The notes under the pieces were generated by a model. The model worked only from the letters and a program-made list of their open reading frames with translations. It had not been told where the DNA came from and did no database searches. A program made the translations under genes and the position numbers. Of a stretch of DNA of 24,928 nt, positions 7,869 through 16,263 are shown piece by piece. Location: contig CAAETU010000035.1 in the NCBI GenBank assembly GCA_900759045.1, positions 1 through 24,928 of the forward strand, read 5' to 3'. Position 1 is the first letter of the stretch. Every line of letters starts with the position of its first letter. This DNA is from an uncultured Collinsella sp. GTDB taxonomy: Bacteria > Actinomycetota > Coriobacteriia > Coriobacteriales > Coriobacteriaceae.

Positions 7869-10800
7869 ATGCTCATTCACCGTATAGCCGCGCAGCTCTA
7901 CACTGCCGAGGCGCTGCAGACCGTCGAGGCCGGACTCGATGCCGGCGAGGACGTGACGCTGGCTGTGTCGCAGTCGGGCCGCACGCTTATGGCGGCCGCC
8001 CAGTTTGCGCGCCGCCCGCGTCCCACGGTCTACATTGTGAGTGGCGAGGATGCGGCCGATCGCGCCGCGCGCAGCCTTGCCGCCTACGTGGGGCTGGCGC
8101 ACGTGTGCCGTTTTCCCGAGCGCAAGGACTATCCGTGGCGCGAGCAGGCGCCCGACGATGCCGTGGTGGCGCAGCGCTGCGAGGCACTGGGACGCATCGT
8201 GCGCGGAGACAATTGCATCATGGTCGCCTCGGCTCGCGCGCTGCTGCGTTGTGTGCCGCCGGTCGAGAGCCACTATTGGGAGTCCACGACCTTTGCGGTG
8301 GGCGAGGAGATTCCCTTTGACGAGGTGCCGCAGCGCCTGGTGGGCATGGGCTACACCAATGCCGGTGCCGCCGATGCGCCCGGTCTGTTCCGCGTGCACG
8401 GTGACACCGTCGAGGTGTTTCCCGCGCAGGAAAAGGCGCCCGTGCGCATTGAGTTTTTCGGCGATGAGATTGACCGCATCCGCCGTATGGTGAGCTCCAC
8501 GGGGCAGACCATCGGCAACGAGGACAGTATCGAGATCTTCCCCTGCCGCGAGCTGGCGCTTACCGACGATGCCGTCCACAACATGCACGTGGCGCTCTAC
8601 CGTGCCAGCCAGGACGACAGCAAGCTGGCGGCGCTGCTCGAGATGGTGGATACGCGCATCGTCACGCCCGAGCTCGACCGCTTTTTGCCGGTGATGTACG
8701 GCCAGACCGTAAGCCCGTTGGCGCACGTGAGCGGCAAGGCACTCGTGGTTCTGTCCGAGCCGCGCTCGCTGTTCGACGACTGCCTGCGCGCCTACGAGGA
8801 TATTGAGGCCCGTGCCGGCGAGGCAGGGATTGACCGCCTGGATGGTCTGTACGTGCGCGCCCAACAGCTCGATTTTGGTGCCCAGCAGCGCCTGAACTAC
8901 GTGAGCCTCATCCGTGCCGGCGGTGCGGTGACGGCAGAGCTCAAGATTGAGCAGCCGGCCATCGCAGGCTCGGACAACCGTTTTATGACGCGCATCCAGG
9001 AGGTCGTGGGCAAGCGCTATGCCTGCGTGTTTGCCATCCCCGACCGCGGTGCGCGCGAGTCGATGGAGCTCACCTTTGGCGACGAGGGCATTACCTTTGA
9101 GGAATCGCTGACCGCGGCGCCCGAAAATGCCGGCGTCATTGGCGAGCGCGTACGCGTGGCAGCGGCGGATTCCGCCGACCGTGCCGCACGCCAGGAGGCC
9201 CATGCTTCCATTCGCGAGCGTAAGGCCGACGCGCTCAACGCCCGCTCGCTCGAGGCGGGTGCCGACCAGGCTGCCGCCGGCGCCGCCGTGCCCACTATTT
9301 CGCGCGGACGTGTGACCTTTGTCGATGCCGCCTTGCCGCAGGGCGTAGTGGTGCCCGATGCCAACCTGGCCGTGTTCTCGATCGCCGATCTCAACGCCCG
9401 CATGGACGCCAACCGCGCGCGCAGCCGCCGCAAGGTGGACATTACGCAGATCACGTTCCCGTTTAAGCCGGGCGACTACGTGGTGCACGCCACCCACGGC
9501 ATCGCGCTCTTTAGCGAGATCGCGCGCCAGGAAGTGGGCGGCAAGGAGCGCGACTACTTTTTGCTGGAATATGCCGACGGCGACAAGCTCTACGTGCCGC
9601 TCGAGCAGGTCGACCGCATCACGCGCTATGTTGGCCCCGACGGCGATAAGCCGCGTCTGACCAGGCTCAACACCGCCGACTGGACACGCGCCACCAACAA
9701 GGCGCGCAAGAACGCCAAAAAGCTGGCGTTTGACCTGGTCGACCTGTATACGCGCCGCTCGTCGATTACCGGTATCGCCTGCCCGCCCGACACGCCCGAG
9801 CAGATCGAGATGGAGGAGAGCTTCCCTTACGACGAGACGCGCGACCAGCTGGAGGCTATCGCCGATATTAAGGCCGACATGGAGGCGCCCAAGCCCATGG
9901 ACCGCCTGCTCTGCGGCGACGTGGGCTTTGGCAAGACCGAGGTCGCCCTGCGCGCTGCCTTTAAGTGTGTGGACTCCGGCCGTCAGGTCATGGTGCTCTG
10001 CCCCACAACCATTCTGGCCCAGCAGCACTACGAGACCTTCTTTGAGCGCTTTGCCCCGTTTGGTCTGGAGGTCGAGGTGCTCAGCCGCTTCCGCACGCCG
10101 GCGCAGCAGAAGCGCGCGCTCAAGGCGTTTGCCGAGGGCACGATCGACGTGCTCATCGGCACGCATCGTCTGCTTTCGGCCGATGTGAACCCCAAGAACC
10201 TAGGCTTGGTGATCATTGACGAGGAGCAGCGCTTTGGTGTGCAGCACAAGGAGCAGCTCAAGAACCTGCGCGAGCAGATTGACGTGCTCACGCTTTCGGC
10301 AACGCCGATTCCGCGAACCATGCAGATGGCCACGAGCGGCGTGCGCGACATGAGCCTGATCACGACGCCGCCGACCGGGCGTCGTCCCGTGATCGTGCAC
10401 GTGGGGGAGTACGACCCCGACGTGGTGAGTGCGGCGATTCGCCTGGAGGTGGGCCGCGGCGGTCAGGTGTATTACGTGTCCAACCGCGTCAAGACCATCG
10501 ATGATGCCGTGGCGCGCGTGCACGAGGCCGCGCCCGAGGCGCGCGTGGGCGTGGCGCACGGCAAGATGAGCCCGCGCGAGGTCGAGGACGTGATGATCGA
10601 GTTCGCGACCAAGAAGATCGACGTGCTCATCGCCACGACCATCGTGGAGAGCGGCATCGACAACGCAACGGCCAACACGCTGATCATCGAGGACTCGCAG
10701 CGCTTGGGCCTGGCACAGCTCTACCAGCTCAAGGGCCGTGTTGGCCGCTCGGCCACGCAGGCATACGCGTACTTTATGTTCCCGGGTGAGCTGCCGCTCA

Positions 10801-11501
10801 CCGAGGAGGCTACGGCGCGTCTGACCGCGCTTTCCGAGTTCCAGGACCTGGGCAGCGGCATGCGCATCGCCATGCGCGATCTGGAGATCCGCGGTGCCGG
10901 TTCGCTCATGGGTGCCGAGCAGCACGGCAACCTGTCGAGCGTGGGCTTTGACCTGTTTACGCAGATGCTGGGCCAGGCCGTGGCCGAGGCGCGCGGCGAT
11001 GACGACGCCGGCGTGGAGGCGGCGAGCGTGGGCATCAACCTGCCGGCCGACTACTTCTTGTCCGAGGAGTACCTGCCGGCGGTGGATCAGCGCGTGCTCG
11101 TGTACCGTAAGCTCGCAGCGGCCGAGGACCTGGAGAGCATCGATGAGGTGCAGGAAGAGACCGAGGCCGCGCATGGCGAGCTGCCGCTGGCGGGACTCAA
11201 CCTGTTCAATCGCGCACGAATCCGCATTCGCGGCGAGCGCCTGGGGCTCGAGAGCGTCACGCTCAGTGGCGGCCGCATCACGTTTTTGGGCGTCGACGTG
11301 CCCAAAAAGGTGGCCTTTGAACTTAAGACCCGCTATGGCGCGGTGAACTTCCCCAAGAGCCGCAAGCTGTCGGTGCCCTACAAGGCGGGCGCCGGCGCGG
11401 GCAGCGGCCTGGGTCGCGGCCTCGACGCCAACGACGGCACCGGCCCCGTGGCCGCGGCACTCATGCTGCTGCAACAGCTGGGTGCCAGCGACGACGACTA
11501 A
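7869..11501 (+). CDS. mfd: Transcription-repair coupling factor
   Basis: This 1210-aa Mfd removes RNA polymerase stalled at lesions and recruits UvrA. The UvrB-like N-terminal modules come first (about 1-350). The RNA-polymerase-interacting CarD-like domain begins near 531 (FKPGDYVVHATHGIALF). The SF2 translocase has Walker A CGDVGFGKTEVALRAA (about 682), motif II IIDEEQRFG (DEEQ, about 783), SATPIPRTMQMA and the second RecA lobe with QLKGRVGRS. The TRCF C-terminal domain starts near 1050. Length is usual. An in-frame TTG at 7842 is rejected in favour of ATG 7869, which follows CCGGAGG. The C-terminal tail is Gly/Ala-rich (AGAGSGLGRGLD) and ends in GASDDD. It sits after nth, making a small repair cluster. 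Confidence 0.97.
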   Translation: MLIHRIAAQLYTAEALQTVEAGLDAGEDVTLAVSQSGRTLMAAAQFARRPRPTVYIVSGEDAADRAARSLAAYVGLAHVCRFPERKDYPWREQAPDDAVVAQRCEALGRIVRGDNCIMVASARALLRCVPPVESHYWESTTFAVGEEIPFDEVPQRLVGMGYTNAGAADAPGLFRVHGDTVEVFPAQEKAPVRIEFFGDEIDRIRRMVSSTGQTIGNEDSIEIFPCRELALTDDAVHNMHVALYRASQDDSKLAALLEMVDTRIVTPELDRFLPVMYGQTVSPLAHVSGKALVVLSEPRSLFDDCLRAYEDIEARAGEAGIDRLDGLYVRAQQLDFGAQQRLNYVSLIRAGGAVTAELKIEQPAIAGSDNRFMTRIQEVVGKRYACVFAIPDRGARESMELTFGDEGITFEESLTAAPENAGVIGERVRVAAADSADRAARQEAHASIRERKADALNARSLEAGADQAAAGAAVPTISRGRVTFVDAALPQGVVVPDANLAVFSIADLNARMDANRARSRRKVDITQITFPFKPGDYVVHATHGIALFSEIARQEVGGKERDYFLLEYADGDKLYVPLEQVDRITRYVGPDGDKPRLTRLNTADWTRATNKARKNAKKLAFDLVDLYTRRSSITGIACPPDTPEQIEMEESFPYDETRDQLEAIADIKADMEAPKPMDRLLCGDVGFGKTEVALRAAFKCVDSGRQVMVLCPTTILAQQHYETFFERFAPFGLEVEVLSRFRTPAQQKRALKAFAEGTIDVLIGTHRLLSADVNPKNLGLVIIDEEQRFGVQHKEQLKNLREQIDVLTLSATPIPRTMQMATSGVRDMSLITTPPTGRRPVIVHVGEYDPDVVSAAIRLEVGRGGQVYYVSNRVKTIDDAVARVHEAAPEARVGVAHGKMSPREVEDVMIEFATKKIDVLIATTIVESGIDNATANTLIIEDSQRLGLAQLYQLKGRVGRSATQAYAYFMFPGELPLTEEATARLTALSEFQDLGSGMRIAMRDLEIRGAGSLMGAEQHGNLSSVGFDLFTQMLGQAVAEARGDDDAGVEAASVGINLPADYFLSEEYLPAVDQRVLVYRKLAAAEDLESIDEVQEETEAAHGELPLAGLNLFNRARIRIRGERLGLESVTLSGGRITFLGVDVPKKVAFELKTRYGAVNFPKSRKLSVPYKAGAGAGSGLGRGLDANDGTGPVAAALMLLQQLGASDDD

Positions 11502-11618
11502 CGGGTCGACGCTGCAAACGCCCCATTTGGGCAATCTGACCCTCACTCGTCGGTCGCGTACGCAAGTACGCTTCCCTCCTCCTTCGGGCCACCTTGCCAC
11601 AAATGGAACGTTTTCGCT
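11502..11618 (+). repeat. Structured palindromic element, copy 1 (after mfd)
   Basis: This begins at the mfd stop codon. The constant linker TCGACGCTGCAAAC is at 11506-11519. The long hairpin then folds as AAACG (11516-11520)/CGTTT (11609-11613), CCATTTG (11523-11529)/CAAATGG (11600-11606), and GGCAA (11530-11534)/TTGCC (11594-11598). A 3x3 internal loop TCT/ACC follows, then a short G-C rich stem, and a terminal hairpin GCGTAC-GCAA-GTACGC (11556-11571) with a GNRA loop. TTTTCGCT follows at 11611-11618. The architecture and constant motifs match copies at 16263 and 24802, while the stem sequence is different. Confidence 0.8.
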
Positions 11619-11716
11619 TACTTATGCTCAACCTGTAAGGGTATTTACGGGACAAAGCCATCTTCGTCTCACCCACATTGCAGGTTGACCGCCCTTCGCC
11701 CGACCGAAAGGAAAGC

Positions 11717-12580
11717 ATGTTCGGATACATCTATAAGAAAGATGTCGCCATTATCGCGGTTGTCCTGTGTCTTTGTTTGGGCGCGGGCAGTTTCTTCGAT
11801 TATCAGATCTCGAGCGCGCTGTTCAATATCGGTAGCATGTACGGTCGCTTTATCGAGGCCGCCGGCGAGCTGCCGTTCGAGCTGACGGCGAGCGTCGCGG
11901 GCGTTATGCTCGTACGCGCGATGCGTCCCGACTCCAGGGGGAGCAAATGGCTTGCCGTGCTCGGCATCCTCGTCAACGTTGGCCTGGCCGGCTACGAGAT
12001 TGTTTCGTCCCTGCGGGTTGGCGGCAAACTCATTGCCGTTCAGCTGGTGCTGACGTTTGTGCTGGTCATCGCCGCCAACCTTATCATCTATCGCCTCACG
12101 CGCACGACCGAGCCCGATGAGCTCACGCGCTGGGCGTTGATGGTGCTTGCCGTGTGGGTCGCTCAGGCCATCATCCTCAACGTCATTGTTAAGCCGTTGT
12201 GGTCGCGCCCGCGCATGCGCGTGATCGAGGTCACGCCGGGGCTCAATTTTCAGCCGTGGTGGGTGATCGGCAATCCCGACAAGTGGGCCTTTATTGCCGC
12301 CGGCGTGATCAAGGACGGGTTCAAGTCGTTTGCGAGCGGACACACGGCGCATGCGGCGATCGGCCTTATGCTCGCCGGGCTTCCCGCGGCAGCCTTTAAG
12401 GAAAAACCTTCGCGTCGCCGCGTGATCTTTTGGGCGGCGGCTGTGATCGCGGCGTTCGTCGCGCTTGGCCGCATCGTGATCGGTGCACACTTTTTGAGCG
12501 ACGTGAGCTGCGGTTTTGCCCTGGTACTGGCGCTTGAGTGCCTTGCCGCGCGCATTGCCTATCCCAACGGCGTACAATAG
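11717..12580 (+). CDS. PAP2-family membrane phosphatase
   Basis: A 287-aa protein with several membrane segments and the three PAP2 signature blocks: KPLWSRPRMR (about 159-168, the K-X6-RP motif), FASGHTAHA (about 206, the PSGH-type motif with catalytic His), and RIVIGAHFLSDVSCG (about 250-264, with the nucleophile His and Asp). The family dephosphorylates lipid phosphates; undecaprenyl pyrophosphate or phosphatidylglycerol phosphate are possible substrates, but sequence alone does not decide. ATG 11717 follows AAAGGAAAG (11707-11715). An in-frame ATG at 11678 is less likely because it has no ribosome binding site. It is separated from mfd by a structured repeat. Confidence 0.88.
   Translation: MFGYIYKKDVAIIAVVLCLCLGAGSFFDYQISSALFNIGSMYGRFIEAAGELPFELTASVAGVMLVRAMRPDSRGSKWLAVLGILVNVGLAGYEIVSSLRVGGKLIAVQLVLTFVLVIAANLIIYRLTRTTEPDELTRWALMVLAVWVAQAIILNVIVKPLWSRPRMRVIEVTPGLNFQPWWVIGNPDKWAFIAAGVIKDGFKSFASGHTAHAAIGLMLAGLPAAAFKEKPSRRRVIFWAAAVIAAFVALGRIVIGAHFLSDVSCGFALVLALECLAARIAYPNGVQ
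12573..12578 (+). promoter_or_regulatory. Candidate -10 box before the threonine-aldolase gene
   Basis: TACAAT overlaps the PAP2 stop codon and lies 48 nt before the next start codon. No good -35 box stands at the normal distance, so this is a weak call. Confidence 0.3.
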
Positions 12581-12625
12581 CTCCGTTTGAATCATCTGGC
12601 CGATACCCGGTAAGAGAGGATTGCC

Positions 12626-13651
12626 ATGCTCGCGTTTAACAACGACTATTCCCACGGCGCACATCCGGCAGTGCTGCAGGCGCTCGTCGACACCAATATG
12701 GAGTCGCAGCCCGGCTACGGTACCGATGCACACACCGAGCGTGCCAAGCAGCTTATCCGCGAGGCCTGTCAGGCCCCCGATGCCGACGTGTTTTTTCTGG
12801 TGGGCGGCACGCAGGCCAACGCGACGGTGATCGACATGCTGCTTGCGCCCTACGAGGGCGTCGTTGCTGCCGAGACTGGCCACGTCGCCTGCCACGAGGC
12901 GGGCGCCATCGAGTTTGGCGGCCACAAGGTGCTCACCATCCCCGGCTACGAGGGCAAGATGCACGCCGAGGACCTCGAGAACTATATCCAGGTGTTCTAC
13001 GAAAACGAGAGCTACGAGCACACGGTGTTCCCGGGTGCCGTGTACGTGAGCCTATCGACCGAGTACGGCACACTGTACTCCAAGGCCGAGCTCGCGGCGA
13101 TTCACGCGGTGTGCCAGAAGCGCGAGATTCCGCTGTTTGTGGACGGTGCTCGCCTGGCCTATGCGCTGGCGGCCGATGAGTGCGACATTACCCTGCCCGA
13201 GCTGGCGCAGCTGTGTGACGTGTTCTACATCGGCGGCACCAAGTGTGGTGCGCTTTGCGGCGAGGCTGTGGTGTTCTGTGGCATGCACGCCCCGGCGCAT
13301 CCTATTCCGCGCATTAAGCAGCACGGCGCGCTGTTGGCCAAGGGCCGCCTGACGGGCGTCCAGTTTGAGGCACTCTTTACCGATGGCCTGTATTTTGAGA
13401 TTGGTCGCCAGGCGATTGAGACCGCTCGGGCGCTGCGTCGTGTGCTGCACGAGCGCGGCTACCAGTTCTTCTTGGAGACGCCCACGAACCAGCAGTTCGT
13501 GATTCTGCCCAACGAGGATATGGCCCGCATTCGCGAGCATGCGGCGATCGAGTACTGGGAAAAGTACGACGATACTCATACGGTGGTGCGTTTTTGCACC
13601 AGCTGGGCCACAACGCAGGAGGATATCAACGCGTTGGCGGCTGTCCTGTAG
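12626..13651 (+). CDS. Threonine-aldolase-family PLP enzyme (beta-eliminating lyase fold)
   Basis: The 341-aa fold-type I PLP enzyme matches low-specificity threonine aldolases, which split threonine or allo-threonine to glycine and acetaldehyde. Visible family blocks are FNNDYSHGAHPAVL (4-17), GGTQANATV (60-68), TGHVACHEAGAIE with the ring-stacking His H86 (84-96), FVDGARLAYAL with D173 and R176, and IGGTKCGALCGE with the PLP-binding lysine K206. Some members act on other beta-hydroxy or aromatic amino acids, so the substrate remains open. A GAGAGGA site precedes the start. The PAP2 gene ends 45 nt upstream and a strong terminator follows 18 nt after the stop. Confidence 0.88.
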   Translation: MLAFNNDYSHGAHPAVLQALVDTNMESQPGYGTDAHTERAKQLIREACQAPDADVFFLVGGTQANATVIDMLLAPYEGVVAAETGHVACHEAGAIEFGGHKVLTIPGYEGKMHAEDLENYIQVFYENESYEHTVFPGAVYVSLSTEYGTLYSKAELAAIHAVCQKREIPLFVDGARLAYALAADECDITLPELAQLCDVFYIGGTKCGALCGEAVVFCGMHAPAHPIPRIKQHGALLAKGRLTGVQFEALFTDGLYFEIGRQAIETARALRRVLHERGYQFFLETPTNQQFVILPNEDMARIREHAAIEYWEKYDDTHTVVRFCTSWATTQEDINALAAVL

Positions 13652-13669
13652 CCTGATGTAATGACGAGG

Positions 13670-13713
13670 GGCCGCCCTGCGCCTGAGCTTGGCGTAGGGC
13701 GGCCTTTGCTTTT
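13670..13713 (+). terminator. Strong terminator-like hairpin between the threonine aldolase and GNAT genes
   Basis: The 14-bp stem GGCCGCCCTGCGCC (13670-13683) / GGCGTAGGGCGGCC (13691-13704) contains one G-T pair. It is followed by TTTGCTTTT. The next gene's ribosome binding site begins right after it (13714), leaving no room for a separate promoter. Confidence 0.85.
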
Positions 13714-13729
13714 GGGGGAGAAGGGTTGT

Positions 13730-14320
13730 ATGACCGAGATGTCCGAGCCGACGATTCGCCTGGCGACGCCCGAAGACGCGCCGGCGTTGCTTGCCATCTA
13801 TGAGCCGTATGTGCGCCAGACGGCGATTACCTGCGAATACGAGGTGCCGAGCGTTGAGGAGTTCGCCGGGCGCATCGAGCGTACACTCAAGCGCTATCCG
13901 TATCTGGTGATGGAGCTGGACGGGCGTCCGGTAGGCTATGCCTATGTGAGTTCGCTCAACAGCCGCGAGGCATACGACTGGTCGGTCGAGACGTCGATCT
14001 ACCTGGCGCGCGACGTGCACCACGGCGGGCTGGGCCGCAAGCTGCACGATGCGCTCAAGCAATGCCTGATCGCGATGGGCATCACCAACATGTGCGCGCT
14101 CATTGCCGTGCCGCACGATAAGGACGATGAGTACCTGACGCACAACAGCCAGGATTTCCATGCCCATATGGGATATCGCCTGGTGGGCGCCTTCGATCGC
14201 TGTGCCCAAAAGTTCGGTCGCTGGTACGACATGTGTTGGATGGAGTTGGTCCTAGCCGAGCGCGTTCCCAACCAACCCAAACCAATCTGGTTCCCCGACC
14301 TCCCCAAACCTACCATTTAG
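13730..14320 (+). CDS. GNAT-family N-acetyltransferase (phosphinothricin acetyltransferase-like)
   Basis: A 196-aa GNAT enzyme that should transfer acetyl from acetyl-CoA to an amine. It resembles the Pat/YncA branch: IRLATPEDAPALLAIYEPYV at the N-terminus, GRPVGYAYVSSLNSREAYDW in the core, VETSIYLARDVHHGGLGRKL with the CoA pyrophosphate loop (about residues 82-102), and a C-terminal HAHMGYRLVGAFDRCAQKFGRWYD block. The substrate is not known. ATG 13730 follows GGGGGAGAAGGG. A longer in-frame ATG at 13661 would run through the terminator hairpin and is rejected. The last codons lie within a copy of a short palindromic repeat (14305-14345), which probably gave the tail PKPTI. Confidence 0.88.
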   Translation: MTEMSEPTIRLATPEDAPALLAIYEPYVRQTAITCEYEVPSVEEFAGRIERTLKRYPYLVMELDGRPVGYAYVSSLNSREAYDWSVETSIYLARDVHHGGLGRKLHDALKQCLIAMGITNMCALIAVPHDKDDEYLTHNSQDFHAHMGYRLVGAFDRCAQKFGRWYDMCWMELVLAERVPNQPKPIWFPDLPKPTI

Positions 14321-14345
14321 GGACAGGTTTATTTTGGCAGGTTAG
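14305..14345 (-). repeat. CCTACCAAAA-type hairpin repeat, copy 1
   Basis: Read on the minus strand, this is nearly the same as 21812-21850; the block AGGGACAGGTTTATTTTGG (14319-14337 on +) is identical to its reverse complement. The arms CCTACCA (14309-14315) and TGGCAGG (14335-14341) pair with one mismatch. It contains the stop codon of the GNAT gene and abuts the stop of the converging gntR gene, so it may terminate both. Confidence 0.75.
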
Positions 14346-15064
14346 CCGATTGGCTCGGTGTATTTGGCGCGGTCGGTGCGTTGGATGCGCTTGGAGACAT
14401 GGAGCGGTCGGCCGTCGGTGTCGTAGACGTAGTCGGTGATCAGGATCAGCGCCTGCCCGCGCTCGACGTTGAGCAAAAACGCCTCGTTTTGCGAGGCATA
14501 GCACACCTCAAAGGTCTTATGTCCCTGTGCTGGCGCGCGATGGAATTCTTGGCGCAGCGTCGCGTAGAGCGAACCGTTGATATCGCGATCGATGAGCGTC
14601 TCGAAGCTTGGCGGCAGGTAGGTGGTCTCCAGGCACAGCGGCACGTCGTCCAGGTAGCGCAGGCGGACAAGTTTGACGAGCTTGCTGCCCACGGCGGCGT
14701 CAAAGAACTTGGCTATGCTGCCGGCCGCCTTGGCAAAGCCCGAGTCCACGGTGCGCGTGGTGGGCTTCATGCCCTGGCCTTCGACCTGCTTGGTATAGCT
14801 CGAAAATACCAGGTTGTTTTCGTGGAGCGCGGGCGTGTCGGCCACAAAGGCGCCGCGCCCGCGCTCGGTGCGCACCAGGCCCTCGTCAACTAACACCTTA
14901 AGGGCGTGGCGCACGGTGCTGCGCGACAGCCCCGATTCGTCCATGAGTTCCATCTCGGACGGCAGCTTGTCTCCGCGTGCGTAGATGCCGGCTGCGATGC
15001 GGTCGCGAAGCGTGCCCGCCAAGCGCTCGTATTGGCTCAGTTTCTTTTTAGATGAGACGCTCAT
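14342..15064 (-). CDS. GntR-family regulator, HutC/UTRA type (locus regulator 1)
   Basis: A 240-aa regulator. Residues about 10-75 form the GntR winged helix (YERLAGTLRDRIAAG; LPSEMELMDESGLSRSTVRH; DEGLVRTERGRGAFVA). Residues about 90-235 form the UTRA ligand domain, which in this family binds sugar phosphates or related metabolites. It is divergent from the SIS gene at 15271 across 206 bp containing repeated TAACTTGTATGCCT sites. It is therefore the likely controller of that gene and of itself, by analogy with FrlR-type regulators of fructoselysine genes. It shares no more than family resemblance with the second GntR at 24077 and probably uses a different operator. Confidence 0.92.
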   Translation of the reverse strand: MSVSSKKKLSQYERLAGTLRDRIAAGIYARGDKLPSEMELMDESGLSRSTVRHALKVLVDEGLVRTERGRGAFVADTPALHENNLVFSSYTKQVEGQGMKPTTRTVDSGFAKAAGSIAKFFDAAVGSKLVKLVRLRYLDDVPLCLETTYLPPSFETLIDRDINGSLYATLRQEFHRAPAQGHKTFEVCYASQNEAFLLNVERGQALILITDYVYDTDGRPLHVSKRIQRTDRAKYTEPIG

Positions 15065-15270
15065 ATTGCCAACCTATATCTAACTTGTATGCCTAACTAA
15101 GCAAGCATGTATTCAACACAACAATAAAACCGCTGGTAACGAGCAATCGAAAACCACAGCGGCAAAATATCTAAGTCAAATATAGCATACAACTAGTCGA
15201 CATAACCAAAACATGTATGTAACTTGTATGCCTGTGATGAGCATCAAATGAGAAGAAAGGCTGATGCACG
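15065..15270. promoter_or_regulatory. Divergent control region with repeated operator-like sites
   Basis: TAACTTGTATGCCT occurs identically at 15081-15094 and 15220-15233. A nearly matching inverted site GCATACAACT lies at 15185-15194. The A/T-rich composition stands out from the GC-rich surroundings. Between the sites, ACCGCTGGT (15128-15136) and ACCACAGCGGC (15153-15163) form an imperfect hairpin that reads as stem plus TTTTATT on the minus strand, so it could attenuate the gntR transcript. Promoter boxes are not clear for either gene. The arrangement of one site near each start codon suits a repressor acting on both genes, possibly with looping. Confidence 0.7.
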
Positions 15271-16263
15271 ATGACTACTCAGGAACAGGTTAAGGATGTC
15301 GTCTCCCAGGTTTTGGCCGACAAGGCAGACAAGGGCGGCATCAAGCGCGTCGTGTGGATTGGCGCCGGCGGATCCAACGGCGGCAACTATCCTGCCCAGT
15401 ACTTTATGGAGCACGAGGCCACGCAGGTCGTGAGCTCCAGCTACACCAGCAACGAGTTCGTGCACGCCACGCCCGCCTATGTCAACGAGAACACCCTGGT
15501 CGTCGTCGTGTCCATGCGCGGCACCAAGGAGACCATCGTCGCCGCCCAGGTCGCTAAGGACCACGGCGCCAGCACCATCGCCATCTATGTTGACGAGTCC
15601 GGCCTCACCGAGGTCTGCGACTACAAGATCCAGTACGACAGTCTGGCCGTCGATGAGTCCTGCATGGGCCGCACCAACTCCGCCGTCGTGACCATGATCG
15701 CCATGGAGCTCACGCAGCAGACCGAGGGCTATGCCGAGTACGAGACCGCTATGGCCGCGTTCGACTTGGTCGACCCCATCTATCGCAAGGCCGTCGAGTA
15801 CACCCGTCCGCTCGCTGCCAAGTGGGCCGAGCAGAACGCCGACAAGCCCTGCATCAACGTGATGGCTCAGGGTCCGCTCTTTGGTGCCGCCTACGTCTTT
15901 AGCATCTGCAACGTGCAGGAGATGCTGCAGATCGACTCCTGCACCATCAACACCTGCGACTTCTTCCATGGTCCCTTCGAGATCCTGGACAAGCGCACCT
16001 CGCTGTTCCAGCTCATCAGCGTCGGCCGCAGCCGCTGCAACGACGAGCGCGGCATCCGCTTCGTCAACCAGTACGGTGGCGAGCGCGTCTATCAGCTCGA
16101 CGCCAAGGAGCTTGGCCTCAACGACATCAAGGACAGCGTGAGCGAGTACTTCAACCACCTGATCTTTGCGCCGATCCTAAACAACGTGTACATGCGCGCG
16201 CTCTCTGCCGTCACCCACAAGGACTACATGACGCGCCGCTACATGTGGAAGCTGGATTATTAG
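15271..16263 (+). CDS. SIS-domain sugar-amine deglycase 1 (GfrE/GfrF/FrlB-like)
   Basis: The 330-aa protein has two SIS domains. The sugar-phosphate-binding loops are GAGGSNGG (31-38) and SMRGTKET (81-88). E217 and H233 (in FFHGPFE) are 16 residues apart, the same spacing as the catalytic pair E488/H504 of GlmS and E214/H230 of the deglycase FraB, so an active enzyme is expected. The C-terminus RRYMWKLDY is shared with the second SIS protein at 20726. The expected reaction is cleavage of a 6-phosphorylated Amadori or Heyns product to hexose 6-phosphate and the free amine. Ribosome binding site AGAAAGG (15253-15259). Codons are strongly optimised, suggesting high expression. Confidence 0.88.
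   Translation: MTTQEQVKDVVSQVLADKADKGGIKRVVWIGAGGSNGGNYPAQYFMEHEATQVVSSSYTSNEFVHATPAYVNENTLVVVVSMRGTKETIVAAQVAKDHGASTIAIYVDESGLTEVCDYKIQYDSLAVDESCMGRTNSAVVTMIAMELTQQTEGYAEYETAMAAFDLVDPIYRKAVEYTRPLAAKWAEQNADKPCINVMAQGPLFGAAYVFSICNVQEMLQIDSCTINTCDFFHGPFEILDKRTSLFQLISVGRSRCNDERGIRFVNQYGGERVYQLDAKELGLNDIKDSVSEYFNHLIFAPILNNVYMRALSAVTHKDYMTRRYMWKLDY

Noticed and set aside
7617..10166. 849-aa open frame on the minus strand opposite mfd
   Set aside because: It is antisense to a full-length, motif-complete mfd. The translation is rich in His, Arg and Ala with no recognisable domain, as expected for the mirror frame of GC-rich coding DNA.
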